Below, in pieces: positions 6,239-14,880 of a stretch of 64,000 nucleotides of DNA; position 1 is the stretch's first letter, and each line of letters begins with the position of its first letter. A model generated the notes under the pieces. The model had not been told where the DNA came from. It did no database searches and saw only the letters and a list, made by a program, of their open reading frames with translations. Origin of the DNA: UBA6059 sp040222235 (GTDB lineage: Bacteria; Bacteroidota; Bacteroidia; Cytophagales; Cyclobacteriaceae). The DNA lies in the NCBI GenBank assembly GCA_040222235.1, contig JAVKDO010000142.1, positions 6,058-70,057 on the forward strand, read 5' to 3'. Position numbers and translations under genes: made by a program.

Positions 6239-9040
6239 TCAGTTACGCATCATCTCATCGAATGAGAAGGTAACGTAGTACATCCCTCCTACACTTGAGC
6301 TACCAAAACTAGTCGTGTAATAGTCGTTAAGAATGTTTGATGCACCTAGCTTGACCATACTATTGATACTTGGCAGTTTGAAGCTCACCTGGGCGTCAAG
6401 GTTGCCAAAGGCCGGTATCTCACCCACACCGAAAGATGACTCCCAAATGAAACTCTGCTGCCAGCGATAGTTGACATTAAAACCAAACCTGTCAGTTAGC
6501 TTCCGGTTTCCAATATTGATATTGTAGCGATATTCCGGGGTATTGAATCGTACCTGGAACCCTGGTCTATTGACTGCATCAGACTCGATATCGTTGTAGG
6601 AGACGTTGGCTCCCATGAAGTAGTTCTTGGGAAATTTGTAGTCCACTCCTGCAGCCCAGCCATAGGCATTGACCGGATCATCGATACTGATTGTCGTCTG
6701 GAATCTGCGCTCATTCTCAAGGTCATTAGGGTTTTGCACAAGATTCTGCGATGCGATGAAACCATTGTAGGTATTGTAATAGATATACCCGTCAAATATC
6801 AGCTTGCGATCTAGATAGAGCCCTTTATAGCCTAGTTCAAATGCCGTGACTTTCTCCGGGGCAAATTCGGGTACGGTAAAAGCACCCTCACTCAAGTCAG
6901 GATCTGAAAAAATAGGATCACTGCCACTGAGCGGATAGACCGGATTGCCTGAGAAATTGTACGTGTCCTGTACCTCAGGATGTCCACCCACTACCGTAAT
7001 CGGCCCGACCATGAGGTTAACCCACTGATCAGTCACCGAAGGAAACCTGAAAGCAGTCTGGGCTGAACCACGAATAAACTTCTCCCTTGTATTGTCAATC
7101 GCATAGGAGAAAGAAAAGCGTGGTGTGACCTGGCCTTCGAAATACTCGTGCTTGTCGTATCTAAAAGATAGCGTGGGCTTCAATCGCTTGTTGACCCACT
7201 CATCAGAGAGCTGGGCATACGCACCAAAAGTGTACATGGTGATGGGATCGCCTGGCTCGTCAAAATAGATACTACCCTCACTATTGACAACATTGAGACG
7301 ATACTGCGCGCCAACCATGAGACCGAAACTCTTGATCTGATTACGAAAGTCATACATACCTTCAACCTGATACATGGCACTCTTATCAAGAATCCGAGCT
7401 CCTCCATCTGCGATATTCAAAGCCGTCAGGCTGTCCTTAATATGGTTGTATCGCTCAGATCCTGGCTGTGGAAGAGATGGTTGATTTGGGAAGGGAGTGT
7501 TTCCAAATTGGTCAAAGTTATCAGCATTGGTACGGGCAAGGTTGTGTGCATCCTGATCACTCAAACCAAAACCGAGTTTACCATTTAAGAATCCACCTAT
7601 GTAGTCTTCGAACCAAGCCTCACTAGGTTTCCATCCTTCATTCATCTGAGCAGCTAGTCCTCCTGCATCATAGGACTCACCTGACTGTTCATTGACCCCC
7701 CATGCTCTAGCAAAGAAGTTGGAGCCCTTGACTTCTGCTTTATAATTGACTATCGAGAAATCGTTGAGAGAGAATCTGTTTTGGGCACTGTACACAGCGG
7801 TACCCAGTCCATAATTAGACTGAACAATCGCTTCCACATCATCATTGATCTTATAGTGTAGTCCAAGACCAATTCTAGCGTTTTGAGTATTGTAGTTGAC
7901 AAGGTTTCTCTCTTCCCAACCCGTCCGTGTCACATCATCGTTGGGTACAGCGTCTCTGATGAAGTTGAATTGCTCTTCATATTCCGGAGTTCCGGGTACG
8001 AGACCTTGCGACTCCACAAAGCCTTGCGCCACTTGATCTTTGAATAGGCCGAGATTGACCGCAGTTTCATCGCCGTATACATTGACTCCATTAAAACCAG
8101 AGTTAGACCATCGATTAGCATCAGGGTCGCTCAGATCGTTCTTGTCGCGGAAGTCATTGGCATGCCAGTCTTCGGCCTGCAACAGACTCCCCGTCACTTT
8201 GAAGGCAAATCGGTCATTGAATGATTGGGCATAGCGAACGCTCACATCATGCATGGGCTTTGGGCCATCAATGTAGTCGGCACCTACGTGCATCAAACTT
8301 GCCTGAACAGAAGCCGAAAGTCCTGTATACTCAAATGGACTCTTGCTAGTCATCAACAAAGTGCCATTCATACCACCGGGACCGTAGAGTGCTGAGGAAG
8401 CCCCTACCAAGAGCTCTACACTTTCGATATCAATTGGCGACAGTCCAAAAATATTACCTGCTGAAAAGCTTAACCCGGGAGATGCATTATCCACCCCATC
8501 GATAAATTGATTCAATCGATAGTTTGTATTGTCATTGAAACCTCGACTGTTAGGGTTACGAAACGTCAGACTCTGCACGATCATATCCACACCCTTGATC
8601 TTGTAGAGCTCATCGTAGAAATTGGCGGCTGCCGCCTGTTGAATACCTATAATGTCTATCTTCTCTATACTCGCCGCGGTAGAAAGTATGCTTTCCTCAT
8701 AGCGGGAAGCGGACACTACCACCTCATTGCCAAATAGTGTGGCTTCCGGCAGCTCCATGTTCATCTCATAGTCGCCATACTTGGTGACTTCAAAAAACTT
8801 GCTCTCAAATCCTACGCTTGAATAGCGAACTGTATAAGGTGGCTCCAAGCCTGTTTCCAAACGATAAACACCATCAGCATCGGTGATAGTCCCTATGGTC
8901 TTATCCTCCACCGCGATATTGATTCCAAAAAGAGGCGTGTTATTTTGGTCAACTACTTTACCAAAAATTCTGGTTGTTTGTGCCGAGGCTATTTCTGAGA
9001 AGGCGACAAAAAGTAAGGAGAGAAGTAAAAATCGCTTCAA
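6239..9040 (-). CDS. TonB-dependent outer-membrane receptor with N-terminal carboxypeptidase-like domain
   Basis: This 933-residue protein has a signal peptide (ends near SAQ, residue 21), a carboxypeptidase-regulatory-like domain (IFGKVVDQNNTPLFGINIAV ... ITDADGVYRL), a plug domain starting EVVVSASRYEE (about 108-230; MNGTLLMTSKSP), and a long barrel ending in aromatic strands to the C-terminus (YYVTFSFDEMMRN). It transports an unknown substrate using TonB energy. No SusD partner follows, so it is not a SusC/SusD glycan pair. No sigma/anti-sigma pair is adjacent either. Confidence 0.93.
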   Translation of the reverse strand: MKRFLLLSLLFVAFSEIASAQTTRIFGKVVDQNNTPLFGINIAVEDKTIGTITDADGVYRLETGLEPPYTVRYSSVGFESKFFEVTKYGDYEMNMELPEATLFGNEVVVSASRYEESILSTAASIEKIDIIGIQQAAAANFYDELYKIKGVDMIVQSLTFRNPNSRGFNDNTNYRLNQFIDGVDNASPGLSFSAGNIFGLSPIDIESVELLVGASSALYGPGGMNGTLLMTSKSPFEYTGLSASVQASLMHVGADYIDGPKPMHDVSVRYAQSFNDRFAFKVTGSLLQAEDWHANDFRDKNDLSDPDANRWSNSGFNGVNVYGDETAVNLGLFKDQVAQGFVESQGLVPGTPEYEEQFNFIRDAVPNDDVTRTGWEERNLVNYNTQNARIGLGLHYKINDDVEAIVQSNYGLGTAVYSAQNRFSLNDFSIVNYKAEVKGSNFFARAWGVNEQSGESYDAGGLAAQMNEGWKPSEAWFEDYIGGFLNGKLGFGLSDQDAHNLARTNADNFDQFGNTPFPNQPSLPQPGSERYNHIKDSLTALNIADGGARILDKSAMYQVEGMYDFRNQIKSFGLMVGAQYRLNVVNSEGSIYFDEPGDPITMYTFGAYAQLSDEWVNKRLKPTLSFRYDKHEYFEGQVTPRFSFSYAIDNTREKFIRGSAQTAFRFPSVTDQWVNLMVGPITVVGGHPEVQDTYNFSGNPVYPLSGSDPIFSDPDLSEGAFTVPEFAPEKVTAFELGYKGLYLDRKLIFDGYIYYNTYNGFIASQNLVQNPNDLENERRFQTTISIDDPVNAYGWAAGVDYKFPKNYFMGANVSYNDIESDAVNRPGFQVRFNTPEYRYNINIGNRKLTDRFGFNVNYRWQQSFIWESSFGVGEIPAFGNLDAQVSFKLPSINSMVKLGASNILNDYYTTSFGSSSVGGMYYVTFSFDEMMRN

Positions 9041-9200
9041 TGTATTCCGTGGGTTTGTTTAGCTAATGAAACATAAAGATAAGGCTTCTCCACATTATGT
9101 GACCGCCTGATCTCTCGTCTTTTGGTTAGGCTGTATCGATTCTTTTTTGATAACAATGAAAATATCATTCACTTTACACTTCAACGTTAAAAACTTACAG

Positions 9201-9779
9201 ATGAAAAATTTTTTAAAAGGAAGAAGCATTCAATTGCTAACGGGTCTTATGGTTGCTTCTATGGCGCTTGTTTCCGCATGTGGAGATGATGATAGTGAGC
9301 CGGCTGTAGAACCGCTATTGGGAATATGGGAAATATCTTCTGCGACCCTCGCAGCTGATGTATCTGCAACTAATGCACTCGGTGATGATTTACTTTTGCC
9401 CGAAGGAACAGATCTTACTGCTGTAATCGCCACCTCTTTTCTTGCCAACATTGAGTGTACTAACCCTACAGCCAAAGCCATTGAGCTTGCAGAGGGCAAT
9501 GACATACTTTATGTATGTACTCTAGAGGAAAAATCTCAGGCGGCTGGTTCATGGAGCTTAAATTCTGATAGGTCAGGTCTTGACCTGAGAATAACGATTG
9601 ACGGCCAAATAGTTGCGTTGAACTTGGTGAATCTTGTCGAAACGAGTAGCACAATGGGTGGATTGGTTAACTCAATTCCATTGCCTCCATTATTATTGGC
9701 TGCAGTAGAGCCTGGTTTTGCAACAGTACAGCAAGCAGCTATTCCTGTTTCGCTAAACATGAGCTTCAGAAAGCTCTAA
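9201..9779 (+). CDS. Lipoprotein with lipocalin-like domain, function unknown
   Basis: I place the start at ATG 9201 because MKNFLKGRS begins a good lipoprotein signal leading to ALVSAC (Cys27), followed by an acidic GDDDSEP linker typical of outer-membrane lipoproteins. An upstream in-frame ATG at 9147 would bury the signal. The remainder (WEISSATLAADV ... SWSLNSDRSGLDLRI) has the G.W..... pattern of Bacteroidota lipocalin-like proteins of about 190 residues. Ligand unknown. Divergent from the TonB receptor, with which it may share a promoter region. Confidence 0.75.
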   Translation: MKNFLKGRSIQLLTGLMVASMALVSACGDDDSEPAVEPLLGIWEISSATLAADVSATNALGDDLLLPEGTDLTAVIATSFLANIECTNPTAKAIELAEGNDILYVCTLEEKSQAAGSWSLNSDRSGLDLRITIDGQIVALNLVNLVETSSTMGGLVNSIPLPPLLLAAVEPGFATVQQAAIPVSLNMSFRKL

Positions 9780-9800
9780 TACTGATTAAACAAAATATTG

Positions 9801-9829
9801 AAGTCCGAACCAATGGTTCGGACTTTTTT
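9801..9829 (+). terminator. Intrinsic terminator
   Basis: AAGTCCGAAC (9801-9810) pairs with GTTCGGACTT (9816-9825) and is followed by a run of T. It ends the lipoprotein gene and, read the other way, lies just past the stop of the BrnA gene. Confidence 0.85.
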
Positions 9830-9833
9830 ATGT

Positions 9834-10145
9834 TCAGGAATGAGCCTCCACATAAGTCTTCAGGACGTGATTTATCTTTGTTTGATAGCCTTTTCCTTGT
9901 TTCCTGAAATACTCCAGAATATCCATATCAAGCCTAATAGTAACGGTTTCTTTCGTTTTCGGGACATAAGTCGCCTTACTAAACCATTCTTCGTCTAGTA
10001 GTTCTGCTGCATCAGGATCACTAGCCACAGCCTTTTGGATATCATCATCCGTTAGAGCGTCCACTTTCTCCCAGTCTGTAGGATCGTGAAGTCCATCAAT
10101 TTCCTTCGAACTGTATCTAACCATTTTTTCATTTTCCTCTTTCAT
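9834..10145 (-). CDS. brnA: BrnA-type antitoxin
   Basis: The antitoxin of a type II toxin-antitoxin pair. It has an acidic toxin-binding N-terminal half (WEKVDALTDDDIQKAVASDPD) and a C-terminal ribbon-helix-helix DNA-binding part (KETVTIRLDMDILEYFRKQG ... YQTKINHVLKTYV), the family's diagnostic order. I chose the start at 10145 because AAGGAG lies 4 nt upstream. Starts at 10172 and 10160 are also in frame but lengthen the overlap with the toxin gene. Toxin first, antitoxin second is normal for brnTA. The pair should repress its own promoter through BrnA. Confidence 0.85.
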   Translation of the reverse strand: MKEENEKMVRYSSKEIDGLHDPTDWEKVDALTDDDIQKAVASDPDAAELLDEEWFSKATYVPKTKETVTIRLDMDILEYFRKQGKGYQTKINHVLKTYVEAHS

Positions 10146-10395
10146 AGCTCTCCTTTTCATTTGATCTAGCACTCCGTGCAGAAATGATCTTAACCACGTC
10201 TAACCTCATTGTATAAACAACCGTCACATATCTCTCGCTAATCTTTCCTATAGCGATAAATCTCTCCTCTTCAGAGTAGTCCGAACGAAGTACTAAACAA
10301 TCTTTACCTCTCAGCAATCGAGCAGCGGTGATAAACGAAAGGTCATGCTTTCCAATATTTTTAACGTTTTTCCGCTCATCCCATTCGAACTCCAC
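10129..10395 (-). CDS. brnT: BrnT-type toxin (RelE-fold ribonuclease)
   Basis: This 88-residue protein starts FEWDERKN..N..KHDLSF, the hallmark BrnT opening, and continues with RFIAIGKISERYVTVVYTMR and ISARSARSNEKESYE. The conserved C-terminal I.ARSA..E....Y signature of the family is intact. BrnT is an mRNA-degrading RNase whose activity is blocked by BrnA. The reading frame overlaps the antitoxin by about 17 nt. It lies next to a sulfotransferase with which it has no evident link. Confidence 0.9.
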   Translation of the reverse strand: MEFEWDERKNVKNIGKHDLSFITAARLLRGKDCLVLRSDYSEEERFIAIGKISERYVTVVYTMRLDVVKIISARSARSNEKESYERGK

Positions 10396-10405
10396 AGATT
10401 AAATA

Positions 10406-10426
10406 TACATACAAATGTACATACAA
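10406..10426. promoter_or_regulatory. Putative BrnA operator: two TACATACAA direct repeats
   Basis: TACATACAA occurs at 10406-10414 and 10418-10426, 12 bp apart and immediately upstream of the brnT start on the minus strand. Ribbon-helix-helix antitoxins typically bind such short tandem sites. Confidence 0.5.
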
Positions 10427-10432
10427 TAAAAG

Positions 10433-11548
10433 CTAAATGACCTCTATGCTCTCGGGCACTTCATACCCAAACTCCTTCATCGCAAAACCCCATCGATCCA
10501 GTATGGTACCTAGCTCAGTCTGGGTAATGGCGTGTTTGTTTTTCTTGTAACTCTTCTGCTGTTTTAGATATTGCTCAAAATGTACCCAAGCCTTAGGAAA
10601 CTCCCCTAGCGGAAACCTATCATACACCTCTCCTAGTACCTTCCTAGGGTCTTGCTCCAAGTCATCGAAAGCGAACTCAAAGTATTGCTCCTTTGGGACT
10701 TGATGGCTATCAGTGATGATAGCATGCATCAACCAATCATACACCTCGACAATCATTGACTGGATTTCCTCCTCGTCGAAATTCTGAAGCTGGAGCGTGG
10801 GCATCAATTGAGTAAAGAAATTCTTCGTTGACAGGTAGACAATTACTGGATTGCGATGAATATGGATGAAACTGCCATTAGGATACATCTCCAATAAGGT
10901 ACTGATTCGGCCAGTATTCACAGGATTCTTCACTACTGGAAATCTTCCTTTGGTGTCCAAAGTAGCCTTGTGTATCAGTCTTCGGTAATCAAGCTTCCAT
11001 CTCTCCTTTTCTTTTGAGCTTATCTCGAAACCAACTGCTTCTCGATAGTGCTTTGCATATTCTCTAGGGAAATAGAAGAAGTTGTAATAAGAATGCGGAT
11101 TCATGTTGCCAAGAGCAAATTCATCCTCTTGCGGGAGATTAATCCCGAGCTTCATATTATCTCCAGGACGCCTATCTGGCATATTTAGTCTCATGAAAGT
11201 CTTGAATATCGACTTGCTGGAAAGGTTATTGGGAAACACACTTTGGTAGGTGGTCAAGTAGCCTGCATTTGGATCTTGACATAGTATATTGTGCAGATGC
11301 GTAGTACCACTTCTCCAATGTCCCAAAATGAATAAGGGCGGTGCTTCTGGAGAATAATTAGCTAACACCTTATCGAAATAGAACTTCTCGTACCAATGAA
11401 AAGGGCTAATCAATAAGGTAATCAGGGCGGTACCATAGGTCTTAAGCGCATAATTGATATCTACGCTATTCTTGCTTAGCAGCTTAATATTATTCGAGAA
11501 TGTGCCTCCTATGATGGTAGAGATGGGAGGTATTTTAAATTCCGACAT
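10433..11548 (-). CDS. Sulfotransferase family protein
   Basis: The 371 residues contain the 5'-phosphosulfate-binding loop FILGHWRSGTTHLHN (around residues 73-87, with R79-S80-G81-T82-T83) and the 3'-phosphate-binding segment FIHIHRNPVIVYLSTKNFF. Both PAPS-binding motifs are therefore present. The protein would transfer a sulfuryl group from PAPS to an unknown acceptor, possibly lipid or glycan. It lacks a signal peptide. It stands alone, between brnTA and the efflux operon, and no PAPS-synthesis genes are near. Confidence 0.85.
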   Translation of the reverse strand: MSEFKIPPISTIIGGTFSNNIKLLSKNSVDINYALKTYGTALITLLISPFHWYEKFYFDKVLANYSPEAPPLFILGHWRSGTTHLHNILCQDPNAGYLTTYQSVFPNNLSSKSIFKTFMRLNMPDRRPGDNMKLGINLPQEDEFALGNMNPHSYYNFFYFPREYAKHYREAVGFEISSKEKERWKLDYRRLIHKATLDTKGRFPVVKNPVNTGRISTLLEMYPNGSFIHIHRNPVIVYLSTKNFFTQLMPTLQLQNFDEEEIQSMIVEVYDWLMHAIITDSHQVPKEQYFEFAFDDLEQDPRKVLGEVYDRFPLGEFPKAWVHFEQYLKQQKSYKKNKHAITQTELGTILDRWGFAMKEFGYEVPESIEVI

Positions 11549-11621
11549 AAGTCAAGAGTAATACACTTTCGTTTAAATTAGCATTGTTCGACAGGCAATA
11601 TTTATTAATCACCCCAAATCT

Positions 11622-13832
11622 ATGCGAAGCAATCGGCTGTATTCTTTTTTCATCGTGATCATCACTTATGTCCTTGCCTACTATGCTGCGATTTACAGTC
11701 TGGACATGGGACTCCTAGCCGATCCCTTATGGAATGCACTCTTTGCAGATGTCATTGCCACAATTATCGTCTTCATCATGAGCATGATTTTTCGGAACTC
11801 AAGTCTATACGATCCCTACTGGAGTGTAGCTCCCGTTCTGGTTATTTACTTCTTCTTACATCTGGCACCTGAGGGCAATGCGACCAGACAACTGCTCATG
11901 CTTGGTGTGATGTGGCTCTGGGCCATTCGCCTCACATTGAACTGGGCTCGTGGATGGCCAGGTTTGGTGCATGAAGATTGGCGTTATGTTGACCTTGCCA
12001 AGAAGACAGGTGTCTTCTATCCACTCGTAAGTCTTTCGGGCATCCATCTCTTCCCTACAGTACTAGTCTTTATGGGGTGTATCCCTGTTTTCTATGCTGC
12101 CCAGTCTACAGCACCTCTCAACTTCCTGGACTACCTCGCGGTTTTTGTAGCTATTCTGGGTACGGTCCTTGAGCTAATAGCTGATGAGCAATTGAAAGTA
12201 TTCGTGAAGACTAACACGGATAAGACAGCCGTAATGACGCGTGGCATCTGGGCGTACTCCAGACATCCCAACTATCTGGGTGAAATCACTTTCTGGCTCG
12301 GCCTATTCATCTTCGCGCTTGCGGTGGATCCAAGTGCTTATTGGTGGACAGGTGTAGGCTTCCTGGCAATGCTATTTCTCTTCGTGGGCATCAGCATACC
12401 GATGATGGATAAGCATCATCTGGCCAAGCGACCCAAGTATCAGGAGGTGATGGATCAGATTCCCGGCCTGCTCCCCCTACCGGGAAAGAAGTTCAAGGCC
12501 ACTGCCATCATTCTGATAAGTCTTACGACGGTATCATTGTCCGCACAAGCGCCGACGTACGATCTTAATGCGTGCCTGGAACTTGCTCTTAAAAACAATG
12601 CCGATGTAAGAAAAATGGATTTGACACATCAGTCTAGGATGTTGGAACTGGATCAATCAAAAAAAAAACTTCTGCCGGAAGTAAGCTCTAGAGTCAACTA
12701 TCTCTGGTATTGGAATGATTTGCCCACCTATTACTTTCCTGGCGCTGAGGGAAATATCCTATCCGGTGGTGCATCCGATGGTCCATATGCTGTAGGTCTC
12801 GGGCTACCGCAAAACCTGTTTGTGGGATTTGATATCAATAAGCGGCTCTATGATCAGAGAATTTGGCACGGTAAGGCTGCCATAGAGACGATGACGCTCA
12901 CCAATTCGCTAGAGTATAAGAAGCAACGTAATGAAACAATATATACAGTCGCCAATAGTTATTACCGAGCTATCGGCTTAAAAAAAAACGCCAGTTTGCT
13001 GTTAGCTAATCAGGAATGGCTAGAGCAAATGTCCAGCACATTGGCTGTACAAGTTGAGCAGGGTTTCGCTCCTGAGACCGCATTGCTAGAAGTCAATCTT
13101 AAAAAAAAAGAATTGGCGCTCAAACTAATCGATCTTGAAAATGGCTACAGTCAGCTACTCAGATATATCCAAATGCTCGTAGGTCTAGCGCCTACCGGAG
13201 AAATGACGCTCGAGGCATCTGGTGAAACGGCCTGGCTTACACAAGTCACCGAAATAGACAAGACTAAGGAAAGCACGGAAGCGCAATTACTTTCTCAAAA
13301 GAAGACCCTCAACGAACTAATGTACAAAGTGGAGTCAGCGGACTACCTCCCATCGGTGGATCTCAATGCAGACTTTCAATGGCAAGCGCAGCGAGAGAAC
13401 TTCGGGTTCTTCGATGGAAATGAATGGCAGAACATCAATCTACTCGGCTTGGACATCAATATACCAATCTACTCGGGTGGTAACAAGACCGTGGCTAAGC
13501 AGCAGCTCGTCATTGAGAACCAAAAACTGGACATTGATAGAACACAGCTTTACTCTTATCAGGAACTCTCGCGCGCCAAAGCAAATGAGGATTATAAGAG
13601 TCTGGTCGAGCGACTAAAGGTGACCAAAGAGTATCTTGAGTTGAGGGTACAGATGTATAATCTGACCAAGCTTAAATATGAGCAGGAAGTCTCCACCATG
13701 AATGAGTTGATGGAAGCTCAGGTCGCCAGACAGTCTGCGGAACTGGATTTTGAAACTACCAAAAATGAATTAATTCTGGCTGGGCTCGAAGTACTCAAGG
13801 CCAACAATCAAATGGAGGTGCTATTGCCATGA
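11622..13832 (+). CDS. Fusion: DUF1295 polytopic membrane protein plus TolC-family outer-membrane factor
   Basis: One uninterrupted frame of 736 codons carries two normally separate proteins. Residues 1-288 are a multi-pass DUF1295 (steroid-reductase-like) protein with the NADPH/sterol-type end motif SRHPNYLGEITFWLG. At residues 289-309 comes KKFKATAIILISLTTVSLSA|Q, a complete signal-peptide-like sequence. Residues 310-736 are a TolC-type outer-membrane efflux protein with two alpha-hairpin repeats (LNACLELALKNN; SRAKANEDYKSL). No stop or obvious start codon separates them. The adaptor gene overlaps its end by 4 nt. The product may be cut by signal peptidase into two proteins, which is inference. 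Confidence 0.88.
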   Translation: MRSNRLYSFFIVIITYVLAYYAAIYSLDMGLLADPLWNALFADVIATIIVFIMSMIFRNSSLYDPYWSVAPVLVIYFFLHLAPEGNATRQLLMLGVMWLWAIRLTLNWARGWPGLVHEDWRYVDLAKKTGVFYPLVSLSGIHLFPTVLVFMGCIPVFYAAQSTAPLNFLDYLAVFVAILGTVLELIADEQLKVFVKTNTDKTAVMTRGIWAYSRHPNYLGEITFWLGLFIFALAVDPSAYWWTGVGFLAMLFLFVGISIPMMDKHHLAKRPKYQEVMDQIPGLLPLPGKKFKATAIILISLTTVSLSAQAPTYDLNACLELALKNNADVRKMDLTHQSRMLELDQSKKKLLPEVSSRVNYLWYWNDLPTYYFPGAEGNILSGGASDGPYAVGLGLPQNLFVGFDINKRLYDQRIWHGKAAIETMTLTNSLEYKKQRNETIYTVANSYYRAIGLKKNASLLLANQEWLEQMSSTLAVQVEQGFAPETALLEVNLKKKELALKLIDLENGYSQLLRYIQMLVGLAPTGEMTLEASGETAWLTQVTEIDKTKESTEAQLLSQKKTLNELMYKVESADYLPSVDLNADFQWQAQRENFGFFDGNEWQNINLLGLDINIPIYSGGNKTVAKQQLVIENQKLDIDRTQLYSYQELSRAKANEDYKSLVERLKVTKEYLELRVQMYNLTKLKYEQEVSTMNELMEAQVARQSAELDFETTKNELILAGLEVLKANNQMEVLLP

Positions 13833-14878
13833 AATCAATTACCAACTATATCATCATAGTTCTACTTCTGGTACTCATTGGCTTGACGCTACGTAATAAC
13901 AAGCAGGAGATCGACTTCAACACCGCACTTGCCGAGCAGAAACTGGAAGCTATACCTATCAAAACAGCTACGGTCGAGCAACGACAAATAGAACGTCGAC
14001 TTCCATTAGCGGGAATTATCACCGCCGAGCAAAACCTTATGCTCATGGCCCAGGCACAAGGTCGAGTTATCCGCACGCTCGTAACTGAAGGTCAAACTGT
14101 TTCCGCTGGAGATGTCATTGCTATCATTGACGATAGTTACCTCCTATCGGAAAAAGAGGTACTCATCGCCAGCCTCGAAAAACTATCAAAGGACCTTGAG
14201 CGCTACAAAGTTCTAGCCCAGAGTAAGGCGATTACCAATCAGCAACTGGAAGGTGCTCAACTCCAATACGATAATGTCAAAACGCAATACGATATACTAA
14301 TCAAGCGATTGGCAGATACCAGAGTAAAGTCACCCATCGATGGTAGGATCAGCAAGCTGCTCGTGGATAAAGGAGCGATGGTAGGTGCAGGCGTGCCCAT
14401 CGCTCAGATACTCAATCAATCTAGTTTCAACATACGATTCTCAGTCAATGAGCAAGAAGTGATCAAGCTCGAAACTGGCCAAACAGTAGGCTTGACAGAT
14501 ATCGGATTTGAAAATATCAATGGGGTAATAAGCAAAGTATCCTTATCGAAAAATCGTATGGGTAAGTATGAAGTGGAAGCCACACTGACTGGATACGATA
14601 ACACACCGCTTAAATCCGATATGGTACGTAGTGCTGAGGTGATCATTTCGGATACGACAGCCTACACACTCGTCCCGGCCAATGCAGTCATCTACAATGG
14701 AAATCAGCGTGGTGTCTACAAAGTAGATCAGACCAACGTCAGCTTTGTCCCCTTGGCCATTTCCGAGATGGCGGGTGATCTGCTCATCGTGAATGGTGAG
14801 TTGCAAGTAGGAGATCAGATCGTCAGCGAAGGACAATATCGCGTGACGGATGGAAGCGAAATAAAACTGATCCAATAG
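13829..14878 (+). CDS. RND efflux periplasmic adaptor (HlyD/MFP family)
   Basis: This 349-residue protein has an N-terminal membrane anchor (YIIIVLLLVLIGLTL), a biotinyl-lipoyl-like half-motif (MLMAQAQGRVIRTLVTEGQ), a coiled-coil hairpin (about residues 105-160), the returning lipoyl half (ADTRVKSPIDGRISKLLVDKG) and beta-barrel and membrane-proximal domains. It bridges the inner-membrane RND pump and the TolC-like partner. Its ATG overlaps the stop of the fusion gene (ATGA), and only 2 nt separate it from the pump gene, so the three are translated as one unit. Confidence 0.93.
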   Translation: MKSITNYIIIVLLLVLIGLTLRNNKQEIDFNTALAEQKLEAIPIKTATVEQRQIERRLPLAGIITAEQNLMLMAQAQGRVIRTLVTEGQTVSAGDVIAIIDDSYLLSEKEVLIASLEKLSKDLERYKVLAQSKAITNQQLEGAQLQYDNVKTQYDILIKRLADTRVKSPIDGRISKLLVDKGAMVGAGVPIAQILNQSSFNIRFSVNEQEVIKLETGQTVGLTDIGFENINGVISKVSLSKNRMGKYEVEATLTGYDNTPLKSDMVRSAEVIISDTTAYTLVPANAVIYNGNQRGVYKVDQTNVSFVPLAISEMAGDLLIVNGELQVGDQIVSEGQYRVTDGSEIKLIQ

Positions 14879-14880
14879 CG

